64,000 nt of DNA, from the NCBI GenBank assembly GCA_047626725.1, contig JBLHSG010000010.1:1-64000 (forward strand). Direction: 5' to 3'. The notes below the pieces were generated by a model. The model did not search any database. It saw nothing but the letters and a program-made list of their open reading frames with translations, and was not told the origin of the DNA. Below are positions 36,055-44,187 of the stretch, in pieces. How positions within the stretch are numbered: position 1 is the stretch's first letter; the number at the start of each line of letters is the position of its first letter. Made by a program: the position numbers and the translations under genes. Origin of the DNA: Ascidiaceihabitans sp034111945 (GTDB lineage Bacteria > Pseudomonadota > Alphaproteobacteria > Rhodobacterales > Rhodobacteraceae).

Positions 36055-36740
36055 CAGACCCCCGCCAGTTTTGGAATATCGGTCAAATCAGACAGCACAT
36101 GCTGGGGTTTCCAAGGCAGGCGGTCCATCGGATCACCGGCGCGATTGACCCACGCGGTGGTGAAACCGTAGCCCGACGCACCGGCCGCGTCCCAGCCATT
36201 TGACGACACAAACAACACTTCGTTTTTGGCGCAATTAAACCGCTGCCCGACAAGGTCATAAACCCGCGCATCAGGTTTGAAAATTCCAACGCTTTGGACC
36301 GAAAGGCTGTCATCCAAAACATCCGCGATCCCGGCAGATTTGACCGCGCCGTCCAGCATATCTGGTGATCCATTCGATAGGATTGCGGTGTTTAATCTAG
36401 CGTCTTTTAGCGCCTTTAGCATCGCTGGCACCTCTGGATAGGCCTGCAATTCCCAATACAGCGCTAACAGTCGGTCGCGCAAAGCGGCGTCGCCGGCCAC
36501 GCCCATTTTATCAAGCGCCCAGTCTAACCCGTCTTGGGTGACCTCCCAAAAATCCGCATGCGCATCAGTGATCGCGCGCAGCCACGTGTATTGCAGCTGT
36601 TTCAAGCGCCAATGTTCGGCCAATTGCGGCCAGGTGTCTTTGATGTTTTCAAACGCGGGCTCTGATGCTGCTTGGCGTGCGGCGGCGGCCACATCGAACA
36701 GGGTGCCATAGGCGTCAAAAACGCAGGTGGTGATGGGCAT
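36054..36740 (-). CDS. Haloacid dehalogenase, type II
   Basis: A 228-residue HAD-superfamily hydrolase. Motif I VFDAYGTLFDV has the Asp nucleophile and, like type II L-2-haloacid dehalogenases, Y instead of D at the +2 position. AILSNGSPDML is motif II, KPDARVYDLV has the motif III Lys, and VSSNGWDAAGASGYG is the characteristic dehalogenase C-terminal motif. It would release halide from 2-haloalkanoic acids. AAAGGAG lies before the ATG at 36740. It is the first gene of the catabolic operon. Confidence 0.91.
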   Translation of the reverse strand: MPITTCVFDAYGTLFDVAAAARQAASEPAFENIKDTWPQLAEHWRLKQLQYTWLRAITDAHADFWEVTQDGLDWALDKMGVAGDAALRDRLLALYWELQAYPEVPAMLKALKDARLNTAILSNGSPDMLDGAVKSAGIADVLDDSLSVQSVGIFKPDARVYDLVGQRFNCAKNEVLFVSSNGWDAAGASGYGFTTAWVNRAGDPMDRLPWKPQHVLSDLTDIPKLAGV

Positions 36741-36872
36741 GGGCGAACTCCTTTGGTGGGGGCACACTGGCACGGGCGTGGCGTGGCGAAAAGGGGGTAA
36801 GGTGGGGTTTACCCCGCCACGCGGCTGATGCAGATTGTGCGCAACTTTGGATATGACAAGACGGAAGCAATC

Positions 36873-37301
36873 ATGAGCACAATCAAATCAGGCGACACGG
36901 TGCGGATGCACTACACAGGTACTTTGGCGGACAATAGTGTGTTTGACAGTTCAGACGGGCGCGACCCGCTGGAATTTCAAGCAGGGTCTGGCCAGATCAT
37001 CGCCGGTCTGGATGCCGCATTGCCGGGAATGGCTGTGGGTGACAAAAAGGTTGTGAATGTGCCGGTTGATCAGGCGTACGGGCCTATCAATCCTGACATG
37101 CAGCAAGCGATTCCACGCGAAGGAATTCCTGCGGACATCCCGCTTGAGTTGGGCTTGCAGCTGCAAATGCAAACGCCCGAAGGACATCCGCTGCCAGTGA
37201 CCGTTGTGGCGATGGACGAGGCAACTGTAACGCTGGATGCGAACCATGCGTTGGCAGGCAAGGACCTAACGTTTGATATCGAAATCGTCGGAATCAACTG
37301 A
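36873..37301 (+). CDS. FKBP-type peptidyl-prolyl isomerase, SlyD-like
   Basis: A 142-residue FKBP with the insert-in-flap arrangement of SlyD: VRMHYTGTLADNSVFDSSDG at the N-terminus, then GSGQIIAGLDAALPGMAVGDK and YGPINPDMQQAIPRE, the IF domain. It catalyses prolyl isomerisation and acts as a chaperone. The metal-binding His-rich tail of E. coli SlyD is missing. The start is MSTIKSGDTV with GGAAG upstream. The frame extends 15 codons earlier without support. A terminator follows. Confidence 0.92.
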   Translation: MSTIKSGDTVRMHYTGTLADNSVFDSSDGRDPLEFQAGSGQIIAGLDAALPGMAVGDKKVVNVPVDQAYGPINPDMQQAIPREGIPADIPLELGLQLQMQTPEGHPLPVTVVAMDEATVTLDANHALAGKDLTFDIEIVGIN

Positions 37302-37303
37302 TC

Positions 37304-37350
37304 GCAAAAAGGGTAGGGATGTGCGACACGCACACCTTACCCGCTTTTGC
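37304..37350. terminator. Long bidirectional terminator between slyD-like gene and fabI
   Basis: An extended imperfect hairpin: GCAAAA pairs with TTTTGC, GGGTAGG with CCTTACC, and TGTGCG with CGCACA around a 3-base loop. It lies between the two convergent genes, with A and T runs at its base. Confidence 0.8.
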
Positions 37351-37370
37351 GCTTAACAATGACGTCCAGA

Positions 37371-38162
37371 TTATAGGTGGTCAGGCTGCGGCATACCAAG
37401 CACGTGAAACCCACCGTCGACGCGAATAATCTCGCCCGTTGTGCATTTTCCGGCATCAGAGGCTAGATAAACAGCAGTGCCGCCCACGGCCTCAAGTGTC
37501 GCGTTGGAACGCAGCGGCGCGTTCTGGTCGGTGTGCTTGTACGTCTTGCGCGCACCACCAATTGCAGCCCCCGCCAGCGTTTTCATCGGACCAGGGGAAA
37601 TTGCATTGACGCGAATACCTTCGGGCCCAAGATCGTTTGCCAAATAGCGCGTCGCTGATTCCAACGCGGCCTTCGCCACACCCATCACGTTGTAATTTGG
37701 CACGACGCGGTTGGACCCTTGGTATGTCAGCGTCAACAATGTGCCGCCGTTTTCTGTCATCATCGGATGCGCACGGCGGGCGATTTCGATGAACGAATAG
37801 GCTGAAATATCCAGCGAGTGTTTGAAATTCGCGCGGCTGGTGTTCAAGAACCGACCTGTCAGTTCGGATTTGTCGGAGAACGCGATGGCGTGCACAACAA
37901 AATCGATCGTCGGCCAACGCGCGGCCAGTCCGTCAAACGCCGCATCCAAAGACGCATCATCGGTCACATCAACATCGACCATAAAGTCGGACCCAACTGA
38001 GGCCGCCAAGGGTTCTAGCCGCTTGCCGAACGCGTCGCCCTGATAGGTAAACGCCAATTCGGCGCCGGCTTCGGCCATGGATTTCGCGATTCCCCACGCA
38101 ATGGAACGTTCATTTGCGACACCCATAATCAGGCCGCGTTTTCCTGCAAGCATTTGAGACAT
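37371..38162 (-). CDS. fabI: Enoyl-ACP reductase (NADH)
   Basis: A 263-residue FabI, the last reductive step of each fatty-acid elongation cycle and the target of triclosan. The glycine-rich NAD region is GLIMGVANERSIAWGIA, and the catalytic Tyr/Lys pair is in YNVMGVAKAAL (Y-x6-K). SPGPMKTLAG is the substrate-loop region. It lies 12 bp after fabB on the same strand, so the two are co-transcribed. Confidence 0.96.
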   Translation of the reverse strand: MSQMLAGKRGLIMGVANERSIAWGIAKSMAEAGAELAFTYQGDAFGKRLEPLAASVGSDFMVDVDVTDDASLDAAFDGLAARWPTIDFVVHAIAFSDKSELTGRFLNTSRANFKHSLDISAYSFIEIARRAHPMMTENGGTLLTLTYQGSNRVVPNYNVMGVAKAALESATRYLANDLGPEGIRVNAISPGPMKTLAGAAIGGARKTYKHTDQNAPLRSNATLEAVGGTAVYLASDAGKCTTGEIIRVDGGFHVLGMPQPDHL

Positions 38163-38174
38163 AATAATAAACTC

Positions 38175-39404
38175 TTACCCGTTGTATTTCGAAATGATCA
38201 TGGAGCCATTGGTGCCGCCAAACCCGAACGAGTTTGTCATCACGCTGTCTAGCCCGACATTTTCTATCGTTTTTGTTGCAATTTCGGCCGCGTCCAATGC
38301 GGGATCAAGGTTTTGAACGTTGATCGAACCGGTGATAAAATCATTGTCCAACATGAGCGTGCTAAAGATCGCCTCGAGCGCGCCAGCGGCCCCTTGGGCG
38401 TGGCCGGTCATGGATTTTGTTGAGCTGACAGGTGGTGTCGATCCTTTGCCAAACACGCGGCGCACGGCTTCGATTTCGCCAACGTCACCCACGGGTGTCG
38501 ATGTGCCGTGAGCATTGATATAGCCAACTTTGCGTCCCTCGGGCAGGGTCGCCAGGGCCAATCGCATGGCGCGTTCGCCGCCTTCGCCTGACGGTGCCAC
38601 CATGTCGTGACCATCTGATGTGGCCGCGTATCCGGTGATTTCGCCGTAGATTTTTGCGCCGCGCGCCAGTGCGTGATCCAGGTCTTCGAGCACGACAATG
38701 CCGCCGCCGCCAGAAATCACAAAACCGTCGCGGTCCGCGTCAAATGCGCGGCTCGCCAGTTCGGGTGTGTCGTTGTATTTGCTGCTCATCGCGCCCATTG
38801 CATCGAACAGGCAGGACAGGGTCCAATCCAGTTCCTCGCCGCCGCCTGCAAACATAACGTCCTGTTTGCCCATCATAATTTGTTCAGCCGCGTTGCCGAT
38901 ACAGTGCAAGGATGTGGAACAGGCAGAGGTGATCGAATAGTTGATGCCTTTGATTTTATAGGCTGTCGACAGGTTTGCAGAGATGGTTGATGACATGCAT
39001 TTTGGCACGGCAAACGGACCAATGCGTTTTGTTGCGCCGGTTTTGGCAACGACCTGATGCGCGGCCAACATGGCGGATGTTGATGGCCCGCCAGACCCTG
39101 CAACCAGACCTGTGCGTTCGTTGACGACCTGATCTTCGGTCAAACCCGCGTCTGCAATTGCTTGGCCCATCGCGATGTGGGCGTAGGCCGCACCGGGGCC
39201 CATAAACCGCAGGGTGCGTTTGTCGATATGTTCGGACGGATCAATCTTGAGCGTACCTGCGACGCGGCTGCGAAACCCGTGCTCGATCATCTCGGGGCTG
39301 GCAACAATTCCGCTGGTGCCTGCCTTAAGCGAGGCCAAAACCTCTTCGACATTATTCCCGATAGACGAGACGATTCCCAATCCAGTTACAACAACACGGC
39401 GCAT
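38175..39404 (-). CDS. fabB: 3-oxoacyl-ACP synthase I
   Basis: A 409-residue condensing enzyme. The active-site Cys is in SACSTSLHCIGN, and the two His are in NAHGTSTPVGD and SMTGHAQGAAGALE. The length and ISSACSTS-type spacing match KAS I, which elongates unsaturated intermediates made by FabA. AGGAG lies seven bases before the ATG at 39404. In Rhodobacterales fabA, fabB and fabI are usually contiguous. Here fabA is separated by a divergently oriented desaturase gene. Confidence 0.94.
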   Translation of the reverse strand: MRRVVVTGLGIVSSIGNNVEEVLASLKAGTSGIVASPEMIEHGFRSRVAGTLKIDPSEHIDKRTLRFMGPGAAYAHIAMGQAIADAGLTEDQVVNERTGLVAGSGGPSTSAMLAAHQVVAKTGATKRIGPFAVPKCMSSTISANLSTAYKIKGINYSITSACSTSLHCIGNAAEQIMMGKQDVMFAGGGEELDWTLSCLFDAMGAMSSKYNDTPELASRAFDADRDGFVISGGGGIVVLEDLDHALARGAKIYGEITGYAATSDGHDMVAPSGEGGERAMRLALATLPEGRKVGYINAHGTSTPVGDVGEIEAVRRVFGKGSTPPVSSTKSMTGHAQGAAGALEAIFSTLMLDNDFITGSINVQNLDPALDAAEIATKTIENVGLDSVMTNSFGFGGTNGSMIISKYNG

Positions 39405-39712
39405 GGGCGCTCTCCTCTTAGTGGCTTGTCCCTTAATAGGGCAGCGGGGGCAAAAGGCGCAAGCGCATAACCAAGACGCGAGGTTTGCGGTTTTTTTGGC
39501 TTTTTGGCGTGGGCGGCAAATTGCGTCACTTTGTCATAAATATACGCAGGCCCTTGGGCCAAAGTCTGCGGTTTTCCGACGCTTTTCGTAGGGTTAGGGG
39601 GCAAAGCACGCGCGCGGTGCGATCACTTTTTGGCTATCGTGGCACAAAGTGTCCCTTGCGTAACCCGTTTGATCCTATACGAGTTCTAACACCTAAATAA
39701 AAAAGCAGTCAT
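39405..39712. other. Divergent intergenic region of fabB and desaturase
   Basis: 308 bp without a supported gene. It must carry promoters for both fabB (-) and the desaturase (+), since fabB no longer follows fabA directly. I see no clear -35/-10 pair, a T-rich patch at about 39493-39506 and no recognisable operator. Confidence 0.5.
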
Positions 39713-40732
39713 ATGTCCGATACTCCAGAAGTTTTGCCAAACAATCCTGAAACGCGTGCGCCACGGGATTGGATCAAGATCCTGTCGAAGTATCGCGAAC
39801 CAAATTCATTGCGCAGTTCATATGAACTGGGTGTGACGGTTGGCCCGTTCTTGCTGCTGTGGGCACTGGCATGGTGGTCATTGTCGTACAGCTATTGGCT
39901 GACCCTCGCCATTTCGATGAGCAATGCGGCGTTTCTATTGCGTCTGTTCTGCATCCAGCATGATTGCGGGCATGGCGCGTTTTTCAACAATCGCACCGTC
40001 AGTGACTGGCTAGGTCGCGTGTTGGGCGTGTTGACGTTGACACCTTATGACGTGTGGCGTCGCACCCATTCGATCCATCACAGTCATGCGGGCAATCTGG
40101 ATCACCGCGGTATTGGTGATGTGCACACGCTGACGGTTGCAGAATATCAGGCGTTGTCGGCGTTCGGGCGTTTTCACTACCGTGTGTACCGCAACCCGAT
40201 CGTCTTGTTTGGTTTGGGACCGGGATATATTTTCTTTGTACAAAACCGCGTGCCATTGGGGCTGATGGCCAGCACACGCTATTGGATCAGCGCGATGGGG
40301 ACCAATGCAGCGATCATCGCAGTGCTGGGCATTATGATCTTCTTTGGGGGGCTGATGCCGATCTTGTTGATCTTTTTGCCTACAACATTGCTGGCGGCCA
40401 CCGCGGGCGTTTGGCTGTTCTATGTGCAGCACCAATTTGAGGACACGCAGTGGGATCACGCCGAAGACTGGCAAGTGCACGATGCGGCCCTGAACGGCAG
40501 CTCGCACTATGATCTGCCGGCGGTTTTGCAGTGGCTCACGGCCAACATTGGCATCCACCACGTCCACCATTTGTACAGCCGCATTCCGTTTTATCGACTG
40601 CCCGAGGTCTTGCGCGATAATGTGGAATTGGCTGTGGGCAACCGGCTGACGCTAAAGGAAAGTTTCCGCAATGCGCGCCTGCATCTGTGGGATGAAAAGA
40701 GCAGACAGTTGCTGCCCTTTTCCAAAGTTTAA
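39713..40732 (+). CDS. Membrane fatty-acid desaturase
   Basis: A 339-residue diiron membrane desaturase with all three histidine boxes: HDCGHGAF (about residues 83-90), HSIHHSHAGN (about 119-128) and IGIHHVHHLY (about 281-290). Four hydrophobic stretches lie around them. This is the COG3239 type that inserts a cis double bond into acyl chains of membrane lipids using oxygen and an electron donor. Bacterial members often respond to cold. It is placed between fabA and fabB, on the opposite strand. No strong ribosome binding site is seen (AAAAAAGCAGTC before the ATG). Confidence 0.93.
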   Translation: MSDTPEVLPNNPETRAPRDWIKILSKYREPNSLRSSYELGVTVGPFLLLWALAWWSLSYSYWLTLAISMSNAAFLLRLFCIQHDCGHGAFFNNRTVSDWLGRVLGVLTLTPYDVWRRTHSIHHSHAGNLDHRGIGDVHTLTVAEYQALSAFGRFHYRVYRNPIVLFGLGPGYIFFVQNRVPLGLMASTRYWISAMGTNAAIIAVLGIMIFFGGLMPILLIFLPTTLLAATAGVWLFYVQHQFEDTQWDHAEDWQVHDAALNGSSHYDLPAVLQWLTANIGIHHVHHLYSRIPFYRLPEVLRDNVELAVGNRLTLKESFRNARLHLWDEKSRQLLPFSKV

Positions 40733-40759
40733 ACCCCGAAGGACGGGGAAAGTACCAGC

Positions 40760-40783
40760 GTCCGGGACGATTACGTCTCGGAC
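40760..40783. terminator. Hairpin over the fabA stop codon
   Basis: A 10-bp stem, GTCCGGGACG with CGTCTCGGAC around ATTA (one G-U pair), spans the end of fabA in the 38-bp gap to the convergent desaturase gene. A second short hairpin (CCCCG/CGGGG, 40734-40748) lies beside it. No T-run is present, so its strength as a terminator is doubtful. Confidence 0.5.
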
Positions 40784-41280
40784 AGGGCGACTTTCATGTC
40801 TTTCACTTCATAGATCACTTCGCCGTCGGCTTCGACGATACCGTTGGCCACACCCATGGTCAGGCGACGTGTCTGGATCGCTTTGGTAAAGTCGATCTTG
40901 TAGGTCAGCATTTTGCGATCAGGACGCACCATGCCTTTGAGTTTGACCTCACCGACACCCAATGCATACCCACGCCCCAACCAGCCGCGCCAGCCAAGGT
41001 TAAAGCCCGTCAATTGCCACAGCCCATCCAGGCCAAGGCAACCAGGCATGATCGGATTGCCCGGGAAATGGCAGTCAAAGAACCACAGGTCCGGCGTGAT
41101 ATCGAATTCGGCAATCACGTGACCTTTGCCAAACTCCCCGCCATCACCGGAAATGTCGGTGATCCGGTCCATCATCAGCATCGGCGGTTCTGGCAATTGC
41201 GCGTTTCCGGGCCCGAACAATTCGCCGCGTGCGCATTTCAGAAGGTCGTCTTTGTCGAAACTGCTGGGGTAATCGGCCAT
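40771..41280 (-). CDS. fabA: 3-hydroxydecanoyl-ACP dehydratase/isomerase
   Basis: A 169-residue hotdog-fold enzyme that dehydrates 3-hydroxydecanoyl-ACP and isomerises it to the cis-3 product, the branch point of anaerobic unsaturated fatty acid synthesis. The active-site His is in CHFPGNPIMPGCLGLDGLWQ, and the Asp is in the same stretch. It starts at MADYPSSFDKDD with AGGAG upstream. The frame extends 16 codons more without support. It is divergent from irr. In this genome its usual partner fabB starts 1.37 kb further on, beyond the desaturase gene. Confidence 0.96.
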   Translation of the reverse strand: MADYPSSFDKDDLLKCARGELFGPGNAQLPEPPMLMMDRITDISGDGGEFGKGHVIAEFDITPDLWFFDCHFPGNPIMPGCLGLDGLWQLTGFNLGWRGWLGRGYALGVGEVKLKGMVRPDRKMLTYKIDFTKAIQTRRLTMGVANGIVEADGEVIYEVKDMKVALSET

Positions 41281-41494
41281 TCTTGCGGCTCTCCTAAACT
41301 TTATCTGGTGTCTCACTATCTCTAACATCGCAAATTATGGTCCTGCAAGGGCGCCAAATCGCGACAAGTCCCGAGAAAAAGGTGCATTTATGTGCAGATG
41401 CGAGCCATTCTCAGGATTTGAATTGAAAAGAGGTACATGGCGAACTAGGTTGCAGTTAAGAACAGACACACGGCAGCAAAGGCACGCACCCAAA

Positions 41495-41908
41495 ATGTCA
41501 CTGGAACTTGTTGGAACGAATTGGCTGGCAACAGCTGGGCTGCGCCCGACACGTCAGCGCGTGACGTTGGCGGCTTTGCTTGTTGGGGATGGTCAACATC
41601 GTCACGTCACGGCCGAAAGCCTGTTTGAGGCGGCGCGTACCAAAGGCGACGCAGTATCACTGGCGACAGTTTACAACACGCTCAGCGCGTTTTGTGATGC
41701 AGGCCTGATGCAAGAAGTCACGGTTGACGGGTCCAAAAGCTATTTTGACACCAACACCCACGATCACCCGCATTTCTATTGGGAAGACGAGGCGCGTTTG
41801 ACCGATGCACCGTCCGATCAATTGGTGATCGCACAATTGCCTGACGCACCTGAAGGGGCTGAAATCGCCTCTGTTGATGTGGTTATTCGGCTTCGCAAAA
41901 AATCCTGA
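41495..41908 (+). CDS. irr: Iron response regulator Irr (Fur family)
   Basis: A 137-residue Fur-superfamily repressor/activator that senses heme in alphaproteobacteria. RPTRQRVTLAALL and AVSLATVYNTLSAFCDAGLM form the winged helix. HDHPHFYWED matches the His-rich heme/metal site of Irr. It starts at MSLELVGTNW with AAAGG upstream. The longer frame from 41390 is unsupported. It is divergent from fabA across 214 bp, a pairing I remember as conserved in Rhodobacterales. I found no clear iron-control-element box in that gap. Confidence 0.92.
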   Translation: MSLELVGTNWLATAGLRPTRQRVTLAALLVGDGQHRHVTAESLFEAARTKGDAVSLATVYNTLSAFCDAGLMQEVTVDGSKSYFDTNTHDHPHFYWEDEARLTDAPSDQLVIAQLPDAPEGAEIASVDVVIRLRKKS

Positions 41909-41975
41909 TACCTAACGCTTGTCGCAAGGGCTGCACTTGGCTACCGTTTGGTTGAAACGCCAAAGGACCGCGCCC

Positions 41976-42767
41976 ATGCCACATCCGCTGATCACCCAAG
42001 ACCACATCGACACCTATCAGCGCGACGGCGTTGTAATGATCCGTGGGTTGTTCGGCGATCATGTCGACACCCTGCGCGCCGGCATTGACCGCAACATCGC
42101 AGAACCGGGGCCCTACGCGGCTGAAAACCTGCACAAAGGCGAGGCGGGTCGGTTTTTTGATGATTATTGCAATTGGCAGCGCATCCCGGAATTTGGCGAG
42201 GTGATCAAAGCATCCCCCGTGGCCGAGGTCGCGGCGGATTTGATGCAATCGCAATCGGTGCAATTGTTCCACGATCACGTGCTGGTCAAGGAACCGGGCA
42301 CGTCAAAACCAACGCCGTGGCATCAGGACGGACCTTATTATTTTGTCGAAGGGCGGCAAAACGTCAGCTTTTGGTCACCGCTTGATCCCGTCACAGATGC
42401 GTCGCTGCGCTGTGTTGCCGGATCGCATAAATGGCCAAAACCCGTGGTGCCAACGCGGTGGCTGAGCGAGACGAATTTTTACGCGGATGATGACAAGTAC
42501 ATGGCCGTGCCGGACCCCGACGCCGAAGGAATGCAAGTTGTCGAATGGGCGCTGGAACCGGGGGATGCGGTCGCGTTCAACTTTGGCACGCTACACGGCG
42601 CACGCGGGAACGAGACAGGCCAACGTCGCCGCGCATTTTCACTGCGACTGGTGGGGGACGACGCGCGCTATGTTGAACGAGCAGGGCCAACGTCACCGCC
42701 ATTTCCGGGGCATGACATGGTCGCAGGGCAGCGGCTGCGCGAGGACTGGTTTCCGGTTTTGCGTTAA
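41976..42767 (+). CDS. Phytanoyl-CoA dioxygenase (PhyH) family protein
   Basis: A 263-residue Fe(II)/2-oxoglutarate oxygenase. The H-x-D facial triad part is in TPWHQDGPYYF, and the distal His is in GTLHGARGNET, with the 2OG-binding Arg likely in RRRAFSLRL. It hydroxylates a small molecule, unknown here. Bacterial PhyH proteins include ectoine and other secondary-metabolite hydroxylases. AAAGGA lies before the ATG at 41976. It stands alone downstream of irr. Confidence 0.9.
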   Translation: MPHPLITQDHIDTYQRDGVVMIRGLFGDHVDTLRAGIDRNIAEPGPYAAENLHKGEAGRFFDDYCNWQRIPEFGEVIKASPVAEVAADLMQSQSVQLFHDHVLVKEPGTSKPTPWHQDGPYYFVEGRQNVSFWSPLDPVTDASLRCVAGSHKWPKPVVPTRWLSETNFYADDDKYMAVPDPDAEGMQVVEWALEPGDAVAFNFGTLHGARGNETGQRRRAFSLRLVGDDARYVERAGPTSPPFPGHDMVAGQRLREDWFPVLR

Positions 42768-42898
42768 GCGTCGGCTTTGCGGGACTTTGCTGCCGTTCAG
42801 CAATCCTATTTCAATGTCCGCTATTGGCACGACAGCTGCTCAATTGGCTACGATGGCCCCTTATTTTTCCATTGCCTCTACAACCTCATGGATGTGTG
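42768..42898. other. Repeat-like intergenic boundary
   Basis: A 131-bp gap between the PhyH gene and the 2OG-oxygenase gene. It contains GCTGCCGTTCA (42789-42799) and AATGTCCGCT (42813-42822), words that also occur at 126-136 (inverted) and 81-90. They may belong to a dispersed intergenic sequence, and mark the left edge of the lipid-head-group module. Confidence 0.3.
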
Positions 42899-43447
42899 TC
42901 AACGGAAAGAAGGGCCATGCGCCCACACCGTTAGAGAATGACGTAACCCATTCGTTACCGGCGTGACTTGGTGCAAGGAAAAACTAGGAAAAATACTGAC
43001 ACAACCTTGACCTCGATTGGCGGTCAAAACATTTGCGCTTGGCATAACCTGCAAATCACCGCCCTCATAGGATTGCGAAGTGCTGAGCTGTAAGACCAGC
43101 GTAAGTTTGCGCTGTCTCGCGAGCAGCCCATCACCAATGTCTGAGTGCCACGCAAAATGACCACCAGACGCCGCCTTGTAGGTCGCCACCTGCGGGCTTT
43201 CAGCGAAGTTACGTAGATCAAAATCAAATTGGTCGCGGTTGGAGTTGCGCACGAGGTCAATAAGACGGTCCATCACCCAACTCATTCCGTCGACATTGTC
43301 GATCCAAACCAGTTCCGCACGGCGCTTACTGTGATCGCGGTTCTTGCCGACAAGAAGCGCCTCGTCCTTGGGTGTCGACGCAATGCTGGCAATGATCCTC
43401 TCGCATTCCACAGTACTGAAGACTTTCGGTATTGAGTGGAGGGACAT
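42899..43447 (-). CDS. 2-oxoglutarate-Fe(II) oxygenase, prolyl-4-hydroxylase-like
   Basis: A 182-residue oxygenase of the PKHD/P4H type. The iron site is HFAWHSDIG (H101 and D103) with distal H159 in SLHQVTPV, and R169 is placed to bind 2-oxoglutarate. EGGDLQVMP is the conserved strand. The start is the ATG at 43447, with GAGG upstream. A TTG eight codons earlier is an alternative. The start overlaps the end of the cytidylyltransferase-like gene by one annotated gene end (43464-43447 apart 16 bp), so the two form an operon. Hydroxylation of a lipid head group or small molecule is inferred from the neighbours. Confidence 0.88.
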   Translation of the reverse strand: MSLHSIPKVFSTVECERIIASIASTPKDEALLVGKNRDHSKRRAELVWIDNVDGMSWVMDRLIDLVRNSNRDQFDFDLRNFAESPQVATYKAASGGHFAWHSDIGDGLLARQRKLTLVLQLSTSQSYEGGDLQVMPSANVLTANRGQGCVSIFPSFSLHQVTPVTNGLRHSLTVWAHGPSFR

Positions 43448-43463
43448 CACCTCGTCGCCCTCT

Positions 43464-43943
43464 TCAAACAATCGATGCTGTGGGACCGTTGGGTGCGGCC
43501 GCGACGTTTGGCAAACGGGCCGTGTTTCGCGCCGCTGATTGCGCCATGACCATTTGTTTTATCCGTGTGGACGACGTCCTTGGGTTGTAGGTCACCTGAG
43601 AAATCTGTTTGCCCATGTCGCGCAGATACGCATCCACATCTAAATTGTGAGGATTGCTCCCCCAGTCCTCGCCAACAACAAAGATATCGACGTCTACGGC
43701 TTTGCAGCCCGAAACGTATTCCAGTTCGTGATAAGTGCGCACAATGTCGACACAACTTAGCGCCTCGAGCATTTCGACCCGCTGATCCAAAGGCACGACA
43801 GGAACGTTGGGTTTGTACATATTAACGACCTCGTCGGACGCGACGCCCACTGCGAGGACATCACCCAAGCTCTTGCAATGGTTCAACAATGCAAGATGGC
43901 CAACATGAAGAAGGTCAAACGTGCCGACGGTATAAACGATCAT
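43464..43943 (-). CDS. Cytidylyltransferase-like nucleotidyltransferase
   Basis: A 159-residue nucleotidyltransferase of the CTP-transferase type. YTVGTFDLLHVGHLALLN holds the HxGH motif (H13-H16), and TSSTRIKQM is the second nucleotide-binding motif (S-S-T-x-I). The length and opening resemble glycerol-3-phosphate or ethanolamine/choline-phosphate cytidylyltransferases, which make CDP-alcohols. VVPLDQRVEMLEAL is also typical. The last ~25 residues are a low-complexity tail. It is the first gene of a two-gene operon. The CDP-alcohol phosphatidyltransferase lies just across the divergent 244-bp gap. Confidence 0.9.
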   Translation of the reverse strand: MIVYTVGTFDLLHVGHLALLNHCKSLGDVLAVGVASDEVVNMYKPNVPVVPLDQRVEMLEALSCVDIVRTYHELEYVSGCKAVDVDIFVVGEDWGSNPHNLDVDAYLRDMGKQISQVTYNPRTSSTRIKQMVMAQSAARNTARLPNVAAAPNGPTASIV

Positions 43944-44187
43944 GGTTCATTTTATCCTGTTGCATACCCATAAACGATGCTAGCGCACAGGAACTGAGTT
44001 CCACGAGCGCACGACATTTATTCAGTAGTTTCATACAATTAAGCTGAGAACGCTCCAGACCATCACAGGGCTGGGGCGGGTAGGTGTTTTGAAAGCTACA
44101 TGTTTCAAATGCACGCAGAGTGGAAAGTGAGAGAGTGCCTGTCGAACATCGACGAAGCATCAGACCACCTAGCGCAAAGGACATGCC

